A DNA stretch of 64,000 bases, taken from an uncultured Duncaniella sp. GTDB taxonomy: Bacteria > Bacteroidota > Bacteroidia > Bacteroidales > Muribaculaceae. The notes beneath the pieces were generated by a model. That model made no database searches and was not told where the DNA came from. It saw only the letters and a program-made list of their open reading frames with translations. The translations under genes and the position numbers were made by a program. This document shows positions 36,222 through 45,306 of the stretch, piece after piece. The stretch's first letter is position 1; every line of letters begins with the position of its first letter. The stretch spans positions 124,001-188,000 of the forward strand of contig CAJUKP010000002.1 of assembly GCA_910587165.1 (NCBI GenBank), read 5' to 3'.

Positions 36222-37325
36222 ATGAAATATTATATCCACATACCCTTTTGCGGTTCTAAATGCGCCTACTGTGATTTTTTTTCCACGCCTGGCAAGAACG
36301 ACAGAAAAAGGCTTTTTGTCGAAGCGCTTGACAAGGAGATTGAATCGCGCGTCGGGTCACCGGAGGATGTCGAGACCCTATATCTTGGCGGAGGCACACC
36401 ATCATCGTTGTCCGCCGGGATGCTCGGCCATATTATCTCACCGTTCCTTAACGGAGATCAACTGCAGGAACTGACAGTAGAAGTAAATCCGGAGGATGTA
36501 GATGCCGGCTTTGCTGATTTCCTCCGGTCTGTATCACCGAAGATCAGGGTAAGCATGGGGATACAGTCACTTGATGATACCCAACTCTCTTTTATAGGTC
36601 GACGCCACACAGCTTCAGGAGCTGTGAATGCATACCGGATATTGCGTGACGCCGGTATCAGTAACATATCACTCGACCTCATATATGGGCTGCCCGGGCA
36701 GGATCTTGATTCCTGGAAGGACACTCTTGTCAGATTGCTGACTCTCCGCCCCGAGCATCTCTCGGCCTATTTGCTTTCCTATGAACCTAAGACAAGACTC
36801 GGGGTTATGTTATCGAAAGGGAAAGTCATGGAAGCTTCCGGTGAGCTTGCGATGGAGATGTATCGCTATCTGTGCGACACCTCCCGCAAGGCAGGATATG
36901 AGCATTATGAGATCTCAAACTTCGCACGTCCCGGATTCAGAGCCATGCACAACTCTTCTTATTGGGACGGATCGGAATATATCGGTTTTGGCCCCGGAGC
37001 ACATTCATTTGTCGGAGGCGTGAGAGGATTCAATCATCCCTCTCTGAAAGACTATATAGCGACTGCAGGATGCGGCGTCTATGAAGAGGAACAGGAAGAT
37101 GAGATGTCTTCCTTCAACGACCGTATAATCACCGGCCTGCGCACATCTGAAGGGATTCCGATGTCAATACTCGACAGATATCCACAAGCGTACCATGAAG
37201 CTGACAGCCTTATCGCTCGTGGTCTTCTCAAACTGAAAGATAACGGTTGCCTGGTGATACCTGAACATCTTTGGCTGAAATCTGACGCTATTATGCGCGA
37301 CCTGATCGTAGTTGAAGATTTTTAA
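36222..37325 (+). CDS. hemW: Radical SAM heme chaperone HemW
   Basis: A radical SAM protein related to coproporphyrinogen dehydrogenase. The 4Fe-4S motif is CGSKCAYCDF, CxxxCxxC, a few residues from the N-terminus (IHIPFCGSKC). Following blocks LGGGTPSSL, ISLDLIYGLPGQ and HYEISNFARPG are typical of HemW/HemN. I prefer HemW over HemN because it is shorter (367 aa) and lacks the HemN N-terminal extension. The ATG at 36222 sits 10 bases after the addB-like stop; a longer in-frame start at 36138 lies within that gene. Confidence 0.85.
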   Translation: MKYYIHIPFCGSKCAYCDFFSTPGKNDRKRLFVEALDKEIESRVGSPEDVETLYLGGGTPSSLSAGMLGHIISPFLNGDQLQELTVEVNPEDVDAGFADFLRSVSPKIRVSMGIQSLDDTQLSFIGRRHTASGAVNAYRILRDAGISNISLDLIYGLPGQDLDSWKDTLVRLLTLRPEHLSAYLLSYEPKTRLGVMLSKGKVMEASGELAMEMYRYLCDTSRKAGYEHYEISNFARPGFRAMHNSSYWDGSEYIGFGPGAHSFVGGVRGFNHPSLKDYIATAGCGVYEEEQEDEMSSFNDRIITGLRTSEGIPMSILDRYPQAYHEADSLIARGLLKLKDNGCLVIPEHLWLKSDAIMRDLIVVEDF

Positions 37326-37358
37326 GGTCACAAGGCCCGAAATCTCGAAAAATTTTCT

Positions 37359-37366
37359 TACCTTTG
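37359..37366 (+). promoter_or_regulatory. -7 promoter box of gyrA
   Basis: TACCTTTG on the plus strand, with a leader of about 45 bases before the gyrA ATG. Confidence 0.55.
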
Positions 37367-37416
37367 TGAGAATTTTGTAAGTACATAAAACCACCTTCAC
37401 ATTTCAATTCTAATAT

Positions 37417-40050
37417 ATGATTGAAGAAGACCGAATAATAAAAATCGACATCGAAAACGAGATGAAGAGCGCTTACATCGACTATTCGATGTCGGTCATC
37501 GTGTCGCGTGCGCTTCCTGATGTGCGCGACGGTCTCAAGCCCGTCCATCGCCGTGTGCTTTTCGGCATGAATGAGATGGGAAACACATCTGACCATCCCC
37601 ACAAGAAATCAGCCAACTGTGTAGGCGAGGTTATGGGTAAGTACCATCCCCATGGTGACTCATCAATCTACGGCACAGTCGTGCGTCTGGCTCAGCCTTG
37701 GGCCATGCGTTATTGCCTTGTGGATGGTCATGGCAACTTTGGCTCGGTCGATGGCGACGGCGCTGCCGCCATGCGTTATACCGAGGTCCGTCTCGCCCGT
37801 CTTGGCGAGGAGATGCTTGCCGATATTGACAGCGACACTGTCGACTTCCAGCCCAACTACGACAATTCAAGAATGGAGCCGGTGGTTCTTCCCGCGCGAT
37901 TCCCTAACCTCCTTGTAAATGGAGCCTCCGGTATCGCAGTAGGTATGGCCACCAATATGCCCACACATAATCTCACGGAGTCCATAAATGCCTGTGTGGC
38001 ATATCTCGAGGATCCCGAAATAGATGTGGCAGGGCTCATGAAATACATCCCCGCGCCTGACTTCCCTACAGGAGGAACAATATATGGCTACAGTGGCGTC
38101 AAAGATGCTTACGAGACCGGCCGCGGACGTATAATCATCAGATCGCGTGCTGAGATTGAGGTAGAGGACAATCATGAGAATATCATTGTCACCGAGATAC
38201 CCTACAATGTCAACAAGGCGGAGCTTATTTCATATATTGCTGATCTGGTCAACGAGAAAAAACTTGATGGCATCGCCGACATAAACGACGAGAGCAACTA
38301 CAAGGGTATGCGTATTGTCATCAAGCTCAAGAGCGATGCAAACGCCAACGTTGTGCTCAACAAGCTTTACAAGATGACACAGATGCAGTCATCTTTCAGC
38401 GTCAACAATGTCGCTCTTGTAGGTGGACGTCCCAAAACCCTGAATCTGAAGGATCTTATCAGCGAATTTGTGGCTCACCGCCATGAAGTGGTGATACGAC
38501 GCACTAAATACGAACTGAACAAGGCCCAGGAGAAAGCTCATATCCTCGAGGGTCTCATTATTGCCTCGCAAAACATCGACGAGGTTATACGCATAATCCG
38601 CGCCGCATCCGATACTGGCGAGGCCCGCGAGAAACTCAAAGAACGCTTCGGACTCACCGATCCGCAGACAGCTGCAATTGTTGAGATGCGTCTCCGTCAG
38701 CTCACAGGTCTTGAACAGGATAAACTTAAAGCAGACTATGAAGCTATCGAAAAGGAGATCGCGCGTCTTGAGCTCATACTTTCAGACGAGGGTGTTTGTC
38801 GGGAAGTGATCAAGTCGGAACTCCTCGAGGTTCGTGACAAGTGGGGAGATGTCCGCCGCACTGACATAGACTACACCGCCGGTGACTTCAATGCTGAAGA
38901 TTTCTACGCCGATGATGATATGATAATCACCATATCCCATCGCGGATATATCAAACGTACCTCTCTGAGCGAATTCCGGGCACAGAACCGCGGAGGTGTT
39001 GGCGCCAAGGGTTCCGATACACGTGACGAGGACTTCATCGAGCATATCTATCCTGCCTCGATGCATAATTATATGCTCTTCTTCACACAGAAGGGGCGTT
39101 GCTATTGGCTCAAGGTCTATGAGATTCCTGAGGGTGCCAAAAACTCAAAGGGTCGCGCGATCCAGAATCTGCTCAACATTGAAAGCGATGACGCCGTCAA
39201 GGCATTTATCTGCACAAAGAACCTTGGCGACGAGGAATTTGTGACAACACATAACCTTGTCTTCGCCACAAAGCGTGGTGTGATCAAGAAAACATCGCTC
39301 AAGGCCTACTCCCGCCCCCGTGCAAAAGGCGTGAACGCGATTATCATACGTGAAGGCGATGAACTGCTCGCAGTGGAAATGACCGACGGTAACAGTGAGA
39401 TTCTTCTCGCCAACCGTAACGGCCGTGCCATCCGTTTCCCGGAGAATAAAGTGCGCGAGATGGGCCGTATGTCCACAGGTGTACGTGGTATGACCCTTGA
39501 TGATGCTGACGACGAAGTTGTTGGACTTATCTGTATGCCGCAGGAAACCACCAATGACGTTATGGTTCTAAGTGAACGCGGCTACGGAAAACGCACTCCG
39601 CTTGACGTAGAGGCAGAGGTAGATGGCAAACTTGAGCGTGTCCCCGTCTATCGAATCACAAACCGTGGCGGCAAGGGTGTCCGCACCATGAACATCACCG
39701 AGCGCACTGGAGCACTTGTGGCTATAAAGAGCGTCAACGACGAAAATGACCTTGTGATCATCAACAAGAGTGGAATCACTATCCGCATCCATGTGAGCGA
39801 TATCAAGGTACAGGGCCGTTATACACAGGGTGTACGTATCATAAATCTCGACAAGCGAGGCGACACCATCGCTTCCGTCTGCTGTGTTGATTCCGATCCT
39901 GAAGAGGAAGTGGAAGCAGTTGAGGAGCAGAATGAGGAGGCTCCCGAGATGATGGCTGAAGAACTCATAGAGGAGACAATACTTGATTTCGAGGAAGACT
40001 CCGATGAGATTGATGACGAATTAGACCCCGAAGATTCAGAAGAACAGTAA
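37417..40050 (+). CDS. gyrA: DNA gyrase subunit A
   Basis: The breakage-reunion subunit of DNA gyrase, 877 aa. The start IENEMKSAYIDYSMSVIVSR is characteristic, the catalytic Tyr is Tyr121 in AAAMRYTEVRL, and the beta-pinwheel C-terminal domain carries GyrA-box-like QNRGGVGAKG. In the quinolone-determining region HPHGDSSIYG the equivalent of E. coli Ser83 is Ser82 (kept) and the equivalent of Asp87 is Gly86. The last 45 or so residues are extremely acidic (EEEVEAVEEQNEEAPE and on), an extra tail. The TPR gene follows 27 bases later. Confidence 0.95.
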   Translation: MIEEDRIIKIDIENEMKSAYIDYSMSVIVSRALPDVRDGLKPVHRRVLFGMNEMGNTSDHPHKKSANCVGEVMGKYHPHGDSSIYGTVVRLAQPWAMRYCLVDGHGNFGSVDGDGAAAMRYTEVRLARLGEEMLADIDSDTVDFQPNYDNSRMEPVVLPARFPNLLVNGASGIAVGMATNMPTHNLTESINACVAYLEDPEIDVAGLMKYIPAPDFPTGGTIYGYSGVKDAYETGRGRIIIRSRAEIEVEDNHENIIVTEIPYNVNKAELISYIADLVNEKKLDGIADINDESNYKGMRIVIKLKSDANANVVLNKLYKMTQMQSSFSVNNVALVGGRPKTLNLKDLISEFVAHRHEVVIRRTKYELNKAQEKAHILEGLIIASQNIDEVIRIIRAASDTGEAREKLKERFGLTDPQTAAIVEMRLRQLTGLEQDKLKADYEAIEKEIARLELILSDEGVCREVIKSELLEVRDKWGDVRRTDIDYTAGDFNAEDFYADDDMIITISHRGYIKRTSLSEFRAQNRGGVGAKGSDTRDEDFIEHIYPASMHNYMLFFTQKGRCYWLKVYEIPEGAKNSKGRAIQNLLNIESDDAVKAFICTKNLGDEEFVTTHNLVFATKRGVIKKTSLKAYSRPRAKGVNAIIIREGDELLAVEMTDGNSEILLANRNGRAIRFPENKVREMGRMSTGVRGMTLDDADDEVVGLICMPQETTNDVMVLSERGYGKRTPLDVEAEVDGKLERVPVYRITNRGGKGVRTMNITERTGALVAIKSVNDENDLVIINKSGITIRIHVSDIKVQGRYTQGVRIINLDKRGDTIASVCCVDSDPEEEVEAVEEQNEEAPEMMAEELIEETILDFEEDSDEIDDELDPEDSEEQ

Positions 40051-40077
40051 TCACCAATAACCTAATATCAAGCTATT

Positions 40078-41301
40078 ATGAAAAAAATTAGCATCCTGAC
40101 ACTTGGCCTCCTGGCCTCTGTGTCGATGTCAGCTCAGACCTCGCTCGTAAAGGAGGCTGAGAAGACATTCAAGGGAGTAGACAAGTACTCCGCCTATCAG
40201 AAGGCGGTGGAACAGATCACTCCCGCATTCTCGAATGAGGAGACCAAGGGTAATGCTCAGACTTACTGGATTCCCGGCAAGGCAGGTTTCAAGCTCTATG
40301 ACGATCTCTACAGCCAGAAGCTTATCGGCAAGAATCCGGACCTGATCGAGATGGGTTCCGCCCTGATCGACGGATACAAGTATGGCATGATGGCACTTGA
40401 GGTTGACACTGTGGTTGATGCCAAGGGAAAGGTCAAGACCAAATTCTCAAAAGAGATCGCCAGCTCGATTGCCGGACACCACAATGATTTTCTCAACTCG
40501 GCATCTGCATTCTGGGATGCACAGAAGTATCCTGAAGCATATCAGGCATTCATTGCCTATGTGGATATACCTGAGAATCCACGTCTCGGCAAGACAGCGC
40601 CCAAGGCTATAGCTGACTCCACCGCTGCCCAGATGGCATACTATGCCGGACTCTCCGCATGGCAAGCCAAGATGCTCCCCGAGGCAGCCCAGGCGTTTGA
40701 CAAGATGATGGCTCTCGGCTATGATGATATAGCAGCATACGACTATGCCTACTCTGTGGCATACGAGATGCAGGATGAGGCTAAAAAACTTGAGTATTCC
40801 AAGATTGCCTTCGACAAGTTCGGCACCCAGAAGCCTGAGTTCCTCCAGCGTATCATTTCCTACTATATCACACAGAAGGATTACGACACCGCCATGAAGA
40901 CTCTTCAGGATGCCATCGCTGCCGATCCGTCCAATGGTACATATTACTATCTGCTCGGTGTGCTCTGCGATGACAAGGGCGACAAGGAAACTGCAAAGAG
41001 CAATTTCAAAAAAGCTGTCGAGCTTGATCCCAACAATGCACTCATCAACTTCAGTTTCGGCACTTCACTCCTTCAGGAGTATGAGCGTCTTGACGAGAAG
41101 ACCGGCAGCATGAGCCAGGCTGAATACAACAAATACCGTGTCGAGAACATGAATCCTCTTCTCAAGGAGGCCGCACCCTATCTTGAGAAGGCCTATGAAC
41201 TTGACGACACCATGACCAACGCTCTCAACAATCTCAAGATAATCTACTACAACCTCAACGACGGAGCTAATCTTGAGCGTGTGGAGAAACTCCTTCTCTA
41301 A
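40078..41301 (+). CDS. Secreted tetratricopeptide-repeat protein
   Basis: A 407-aa protein with a signal peptide (MKKISILTLGLLASVSMSA, cut before QTSL) and no lipobox, so periplasmic or surface. TPR-type repeats are visible, most clearly YPEAYQAFIAYVDIPEN, MLPEAAQAFDKMMALGYDD and GDKETAKSNFKKAVELDPNN. It is probably co-transcribed with gyrA (27-base gap). A hairpin follows. Function unknown; TPR proteins usually form protein-protein scaffolds. Confidence 0.8.
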   Translation: MKKISILTLGLLASVSMSAQTSLVKEAEKTFKGVDKYSAYQKAVEQITPAFSNEETKGNAQTYWIPGKAGFKLYDDLYSQKLIGKNPDLIEMGSALIDGYKYGMMALEVDTVVDAKGKVKTKFSKEIASSIAGHHNDFLNSASAFWDAQKYPEAYQAFIAYVDIPENPRLGKTAPKAIADSTAAQMAYYAGLSAWQAKMLPEAAQAFDKMMALGYDDIAAYDYAYSVAYEMQDEAKKLEYSKIAFDKFGTQKPEFLQRIISYYITQKDYDTAMKTLQDAIAADPSNGTYYYLLGVLCDDKGDKETAKSNFKKAVELDPNNALINFSFGTSLLQEYERLDEKTGSMSQAEYNKYRVENMNPLLKEAAPYLEKAYELDDTMTNALNNLKIIYYNLNDGANLERVEKLLL

Positions 41302-41329
41302 ACATCATCTGAATTCTCAGTCAATAACT

Positions 41330-41360
41330 TTAGCCCCGGAATGCATATTTCCGGGGCTAA
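41330..41360 (+). terminator. Hairpin after the TPR gene
   Basis: An 11-bp perfect GC-rich stem, TTAGCCCCGGA (41330-41340) with TCCGGGGCTAA (41350-41360), directly upstream of the next gene. No long T run follows, so it may be a partial terminator or processing site. Confidence 0.55.
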
Positions 41361-41374
41361 CTTAAATAAATAGA

Positions 41375-41911
41375 ATGAATACCCTCGAACAATTTGACCG
41401 CGCTCTGACGATATGTCGTGATATCTTCTCAAAAAAGCTCAAGGATTATGGCCCTTCGTGGCGGATCATGCGTCCCCGATCTGTGACAGACCAACTGTAT
41501 ATCAAGGCAAAACGTATCCGCACTCTCGAGGAGGGGACAGCAATGGTGGATGAAGGTATCCTCGGTGAGTTCATGGCAATTGTCAATTATGGACTTGTCG
41601 GACTCATCCAGCTCGAACGTGGATATGCCGACGAGATTGACATGAATGCCGATGAAGCTCTTGAACTGTATGATAAGAAAGCTCGGATGGCCAGAGATCT
41701 CATGGCAGCTAAGACACATGATTACGGCGATGCGTGGAGAGGGATGAGGGTCAATTCATATACAGACTTCATACTGACAAAACTTCAGCGCGTGAAAGAG
41801 ATCGAAGGGAATAGCGGACACACCATCGTGTCGGAAGGTATTGATTCCAACTACATGGATATTATCAACTATGCCGTGTTCGGAATAATAAAACTCACTG
41901 AAGATGTCTGA
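41375..41911 (+). CDS. DUF1599 family protein
   Basis: A 178-aa soluble protein made of two tandem copies of the DUF1599 unit: KLKDYGPSWRIMRPRSVTDQ with a downstream EFMAIVNYGLVGLIQL, and KTHDYGDAWRGMRVNSYTDF with a downstream YMDIINYAVFGIIKL. The repeat DYG-x-x-W-R-x-M-R is striking and may be a nucleotide-related site; no activity is proven. Its end overlaps the next gene by 8 bases, an arrangement I recognise as common in Bacteroidales. Confidence 0.85.
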   Translation: MNTLEQFDRALTICRDIFSKKLKDYGPSWRIMRPRSVTDQLYIKAKRIRTLEEGTAMVDEGILGEFMAIVNYGLVGLIQLERGYADEIDMNADEALELYDKKARMARDLMAAKTHDYGDAWRGMRVNSYTDFILTKLQRVKEIEGNSGHTIVSEGIDSNYMDIINYAVFGIIKLTEDV

Positions 41912-43199
41912 GAAATCATCAACACAAAGAAGGTTCAACCCATATCATCCCGCGGTTGTATGGATTCTAAGGGTGATACTTGGTGCCACGTTCATATTTT
42001 CAGGTTTCGTAAAGGGGGTGGATCCATGGGGCAGCTGCATCAAGATCGGGGAATATTTCGATGTATGGGGTTGGGATGTGCCTTCAGCTCTGATCACGTG
42101 TGCGTCATTCCTGCTTGCAGGATATGAATTTGTATTCGGCGCTCTTCTGCTGCTCGGTTGCTACAAACGTGTCTCTGTATGGGCACTCATCCTCATGATG
42201 GCTGTAATGCTCCCGCTCACCTTATATATAGCTATCGCCTCACCTGTGGATGATTGCGGATGTTTCGGCGACTTTCTCATACTCTCGAACACCGCCACGT
42301 TCATAAAGAATATATTCATCTCTGCAGGACTTGTTTATCTGATATTTTACAATCGTCGCACCGACGGACTGTTCATGCCGTATGTGCAATGGATAATAGG
42401 AGGTCTCATCACCGTCTATATCCTGACCATCGAACTTTATGGTTACAATATACAGCCGTTGCTTGATTTCCGCAGATTCTCACCCGGCACCGAACTCCTT
42501 GCTTCCACAGATTCGGGGGAGGAGACTGTGTTCGATTTTATTTATGAGAAAGATGGCAAGACGGAGGTATTCACCATTGATAATCTTCCCGATTCCACCT
42601 GGACATTTGTGGACCGCCGTCTTGTGAGCGGGAGTGAGAATGTGGATGACGGATTTATCGTGCTTGATGAAAATGGCGATGATGTCACTCCGGATATAAT
42701 TGATGAAGAGGGGAAGCAGTTCATAGTCACGGTTCCGGATATCACTAAAGTAGATCTGTCGTGCACATATCTTATCAACGAGCTCAATGATTTCATTGAT
42801 GACCGCGGAGGATCTCTCGTAACTCTCCTCGCCACCGATTCGGCAGGTGTCGCATGGTGGAAGGATGTCTCTATGGCAAATAATGAGATCTATAATGCAG
42901 ATCCCAAGCTACTTAAAGAACTTGCCCGTGGTAATGCATCGCTCGTTTTTCTTGAAAATGGTATTGTGAAGTGGAAGAGGACACTGAGCTCCATAAGTTT
43001 CACATTTATCACCGAAACTCCAGCTCCAGAGTTGATCAAGGTGCTTGATCCTGAGACCGGCTATGTGATCAAACTTCTCACCATCCCTTTCATCGCATTG
43101 TTGCTCCTGCTTCTTGTGCTTGACAGGAGCGGGAAACTACTTACGTGGCATCTCTCAAAACGTAAAACCAAAAAGAAGGCCGCAGCTGAAAAACCATAG
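41904..43199 (+). CDS. DoxX/MauE-like membrane protein with C-terminal extracytoplasmic domain
   Basis: A 431-aa protein. The first ~180 residues form a four-helix membrane domain of the DoxX/MauE type (ILGATFIFSGFVKGVDPWG, GYEFVFGALLLLGC) with a redox-like CGCFGD motif between helices. A soluble domain (about 190-390) follows, then a final membrane helix and a Lys-rich tail (SKRKTKKKAAAEK). I recognise this as a Bacteroidota-specific family often paired with DUF1599. The CxC motif suggests a role in thiol redox or quinone chemistry, which is inference. Confidence 0.78.
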   Translation: MSEKSSTQRRFNPYHPAVVWILRVILGATFIFSGFVKGVDPWGSCIKIGEYFDVWGWDVPSALITCASFLLAGYEFVFGALLLLGCYKRVSVWALILMMAVMLPLTLYIAIASPVDDCGCFGDFLILSNTATFIKNIFISAGLVYLIFYNRRTDGLFMPYVQWIIGGLITVYILTIELYGYNIQPLLDFRRFSPGTELLASTDSGEETVFDFIYEKDGKTEVFTIDNLPDSTWTFVDRRLVSGSENVDDGFIVLDENGDDVTPDIIDEEGKQFIVTVPDITKVDLSCTYLINELNDFIDDRGGSLVTLLATDSAGVAWWKDVSMANNEIYNADPKLLKELARGNASLVFLENGIVKWKRTLSSISFTFITETPAPELIKVLDPETGYVIKLLTIPFIALLLLLLVLDRSGKLLTWHLSKRKTKKKAAAEKP

Positions 43200-43244
43200 T
43201 GGGTGGAGGGGTGTTGTAATAGAAATTATTCATCAATTCTATCT

Positions 43245-44633
43245 ATGGCACCCCATACATCACTATCTCCGCGCGAGCCCTTTTATTCAGCCCGCAAAGC
43301 ACTTGCCCATCATGCAACCGGAGGCAATGTGCTTATTCTTGCCACATTGCTGGCTCTCATTGTGGCCAATACTCCCGGATTGAGAGATATTTACAATGAT
43401 TTCTGGAGTCAGGAAATGAGACTGCAGATCGGAGATTTCAATATATTCTCCCATGCAGGTCATCCCATGACTGTGATTCAGTTCATCAACGATGCCCTGA
43501 TGGCAATCTTCTTCTTTAATATCGGATTGGAAATAAAGAGGGAGATACTCGTAGGTGAATTGTCTTCATTCCGTCAGGCTCTTCTTCCAATAATGGGGGC
43601 GATCGGTGGTATGATCATCCCTGTCGGATTATATTTTGCTCTTGCCTCAGGCACTGACTACATTGATGGAGCAGCGATACCCATGGCTACCGATATTGCT
43701 TTCTCGCTCGGAGTCATAGCCATGTTAGGGACACGCGTACCGTTGTCTCTCAAAATATTCCTGACCACTTTGGCTGTTGTCGATGATATCGGCGGCATCA
43801 TTGTCATAGCCGCATTCTATTCAGGTCACATTGATATTACCTTCCTCGGTTATGCAGCGATCGGACTCCTCATCCTGTTTGCAGGTGGAGCCATGCTGAA
43901 GATCCAGTCAAAGATGTTCTATTTCATAATTGGAGGCGTGGTATGGTTTCTTGTGCTGAATTCAGGCATACATCCCACTATCGCCGGTGTTCTTGTGGCT
44001 CTGTGCGTACCTGCCGTACCGGTATATGCCCCTAAAAAATATATCAGGGAGATCCGCGACAATATACGGAAATTCAGCGATGACGATGAGGAAGATCTCG
44101 AGAAACGATCCATATTGAGCCATGAGCAGATGGATTGGCTTAAACGCATCGAAAGTGCCTCAGACCGCGTCATCTCGCCACTTCAGGAAATGGAAGATCA
44201 GATACATCCTCTCGCTGACTATCTCATAATCCCCATATTCGCCTTCGCCAATGCCGGGATTTATCTCCTTGACATGAATCCGGCCACTATTGTGAGCGGC
44301 ATAAGCCTTGCTATCATAGTAGGACTTGTCGCAGGAAAGTTTCTTGGAATATTCATATTCTCATGGCTGACTGTGAAACTGGGGCTTGCGCCGATGCCTG
44401 AACAGTCAAACTGGAAGATGATGGCTGCAATATCCATGCTCGGGGGTATCGGCTTCACTGTATCGCTTTTCATCGCCGACCTGACATTCGGCGACGGTGG
44501 AAGTGAAGGAGCAGCGATGTTGGCTAATGCCAAACTCGGCATTGTGGTTGGCTCTCTTATCTCCGGCCTTGCAGGCTACGTGATGCTCAGATCCGTATTG
44601 CCCAAAGAGGGGAATATTATCTCACACGAATAA
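43245..44633 (+). CDS. nhaA: Na+/H+ antiporter NhaA
   Basis: An inner-membrane electrogenic Na+/H+ exchanger for pH and sodium homeostasis, 462 aa from the ATG at 43245; a GTG at 43203 would add 14 unlikely residues. The essential acidic pair lies in PMATDIAFSLGVIAMLG, and the downstream VVDDIGGIIVIAAFYSG is conserved. An insertion of charged residues (SDDDEEDLEKRS) separates helices in the middle, typical of Bacteroidota NhaA. The last 17 bases overlap the convergent outer-membrane protein gene. Confidence 0.9.
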   Translation: MAPHTSLSPREPFYSARKALAHHATGGNVLILATLLALIVANTPGLRDIYNDFWSQEMRLQIGDFNIFSHAGHPMTVIQFINDALMAIFFFNIGLEIKREILVGELSSFRQALLPIMGAIGGMIIPVGLYFALASGTDYIDGAAIPMATDIAFSLGVIAMLGTRVPLSLKIFLTTLAVVDDIGGIIVIAAFYSGHIDITFLGYAAIGLLILFAGGAMLKIQSKMFYFIIGGVVWFLVLNSGIHPTIAGVLVALCVPAVPVYAPKKYIREIRDNIRKFSDDDEEDLEKRSILSHEQMDWLKRIESASDRVISPLQEMEDQIHPLADYLIIPIFAFANAGIYLLDMNPATIVSGISLAIIVGLVAGKFLGIFIFSWLTVKLGLAPMPEQSNWKMMAAISMLGGIGFTVSLFIADLTFGDGGSEGAAMLANAKLGIVVGSLISGLAGYVMLRSVLPKEGNIISHE

Positions 44634-45306
44634 GATATCCCAACGTTACCTCAATAGACATTCCGCGTGACGCGCTGAAGAAATCACGTTTTGAGTCTTT
44701 GAAGATATTGCCAAGTCCATAGTAATACCGACCTTCGAGCATAAATGTGTGCCGGCGCGCCACTGTAAACTTCATACCCACTCCTGCCGCGATGCCATAA
44801 TCGAATTTCTTCTCAATTTCCTTAGAGAGCTGTTCGTTAGTGCGCATCGTGGTCGGGAAGCCCGGGATGTCAGCAATATTCCAATAGTCAAAATTGGCTG
44901 TGATCTTACTGCCTATCATATATCCGAACTCAGGCCCAAGATTGATAAATCCTTGAAATTTATCAGATCCGAAATAGATATGGGTCATGAAAGGTATCTG
45001 GATATATGTCAGTCGGCGGGAATATTCAAATTCCGGAGCAAGATCACGTTCGAAATCCTCTTTCCATCCACGCTGTGTGAGATTGATTTCAGCGAGCAGT
45101 CCGAATATTTTCTCCTCTGTATATATGGCCTGCACTCCCATGGTCACACCTTGTACCATTTTCTGGTGTACCCCGGGAGAGAAGGTCATTTTTGATAGGG
45201 TGGCACCGCCTTTTCCTCCGATATAGAATTTTGGAGAATACTCCCTTTGAGCCATTACAGCCAACGGAAGCAAAAGCAGAAGGGGGATGAGTAGACGGCG
45301 TATCAT
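44617..45306 (-). CDS. Outer-membrane beta-barrel protein (PorT-like)
   Basis: A 229-aa protein with a signal peptide (IRRLLIPLLLLLPLAVMAQ) and alternating beta-strand pattern of the outer-membrane beta-barrel domain family (FYIGGKGGATLSKMTFSP, FINLGPEFGYMIGSKI, ending IEVTLGYLIRVR). Its ATG overlaps the TAA of the LysM gene by one base, so it is translated from the same transcript. Terminal aromatic-rich strand and Arg end fit a barrel. The specific role is unknown. Confidence 0.8.
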   Translation of the reverse strand: MIRRLLIPLLLLLPLAVMAQREYSPKFYIGGKGGATLSKMTFSPGVHQKMVQGVTMGVQAIYTEEKIFGLLAEINLTQRGWKEDFERDLAPEFEYSRRLTYIQIPFMTHIYFGSDKFQGFINLGPEFGYMIGSKITANFDYWNIADIPGFPTTMRTNEQLSKEIEKKFDYGIAAGVGMKFTVARRHTFMLEGRYYYGLGNIFKDSKRDFFSASRGMSIEVTLGYLIRVR

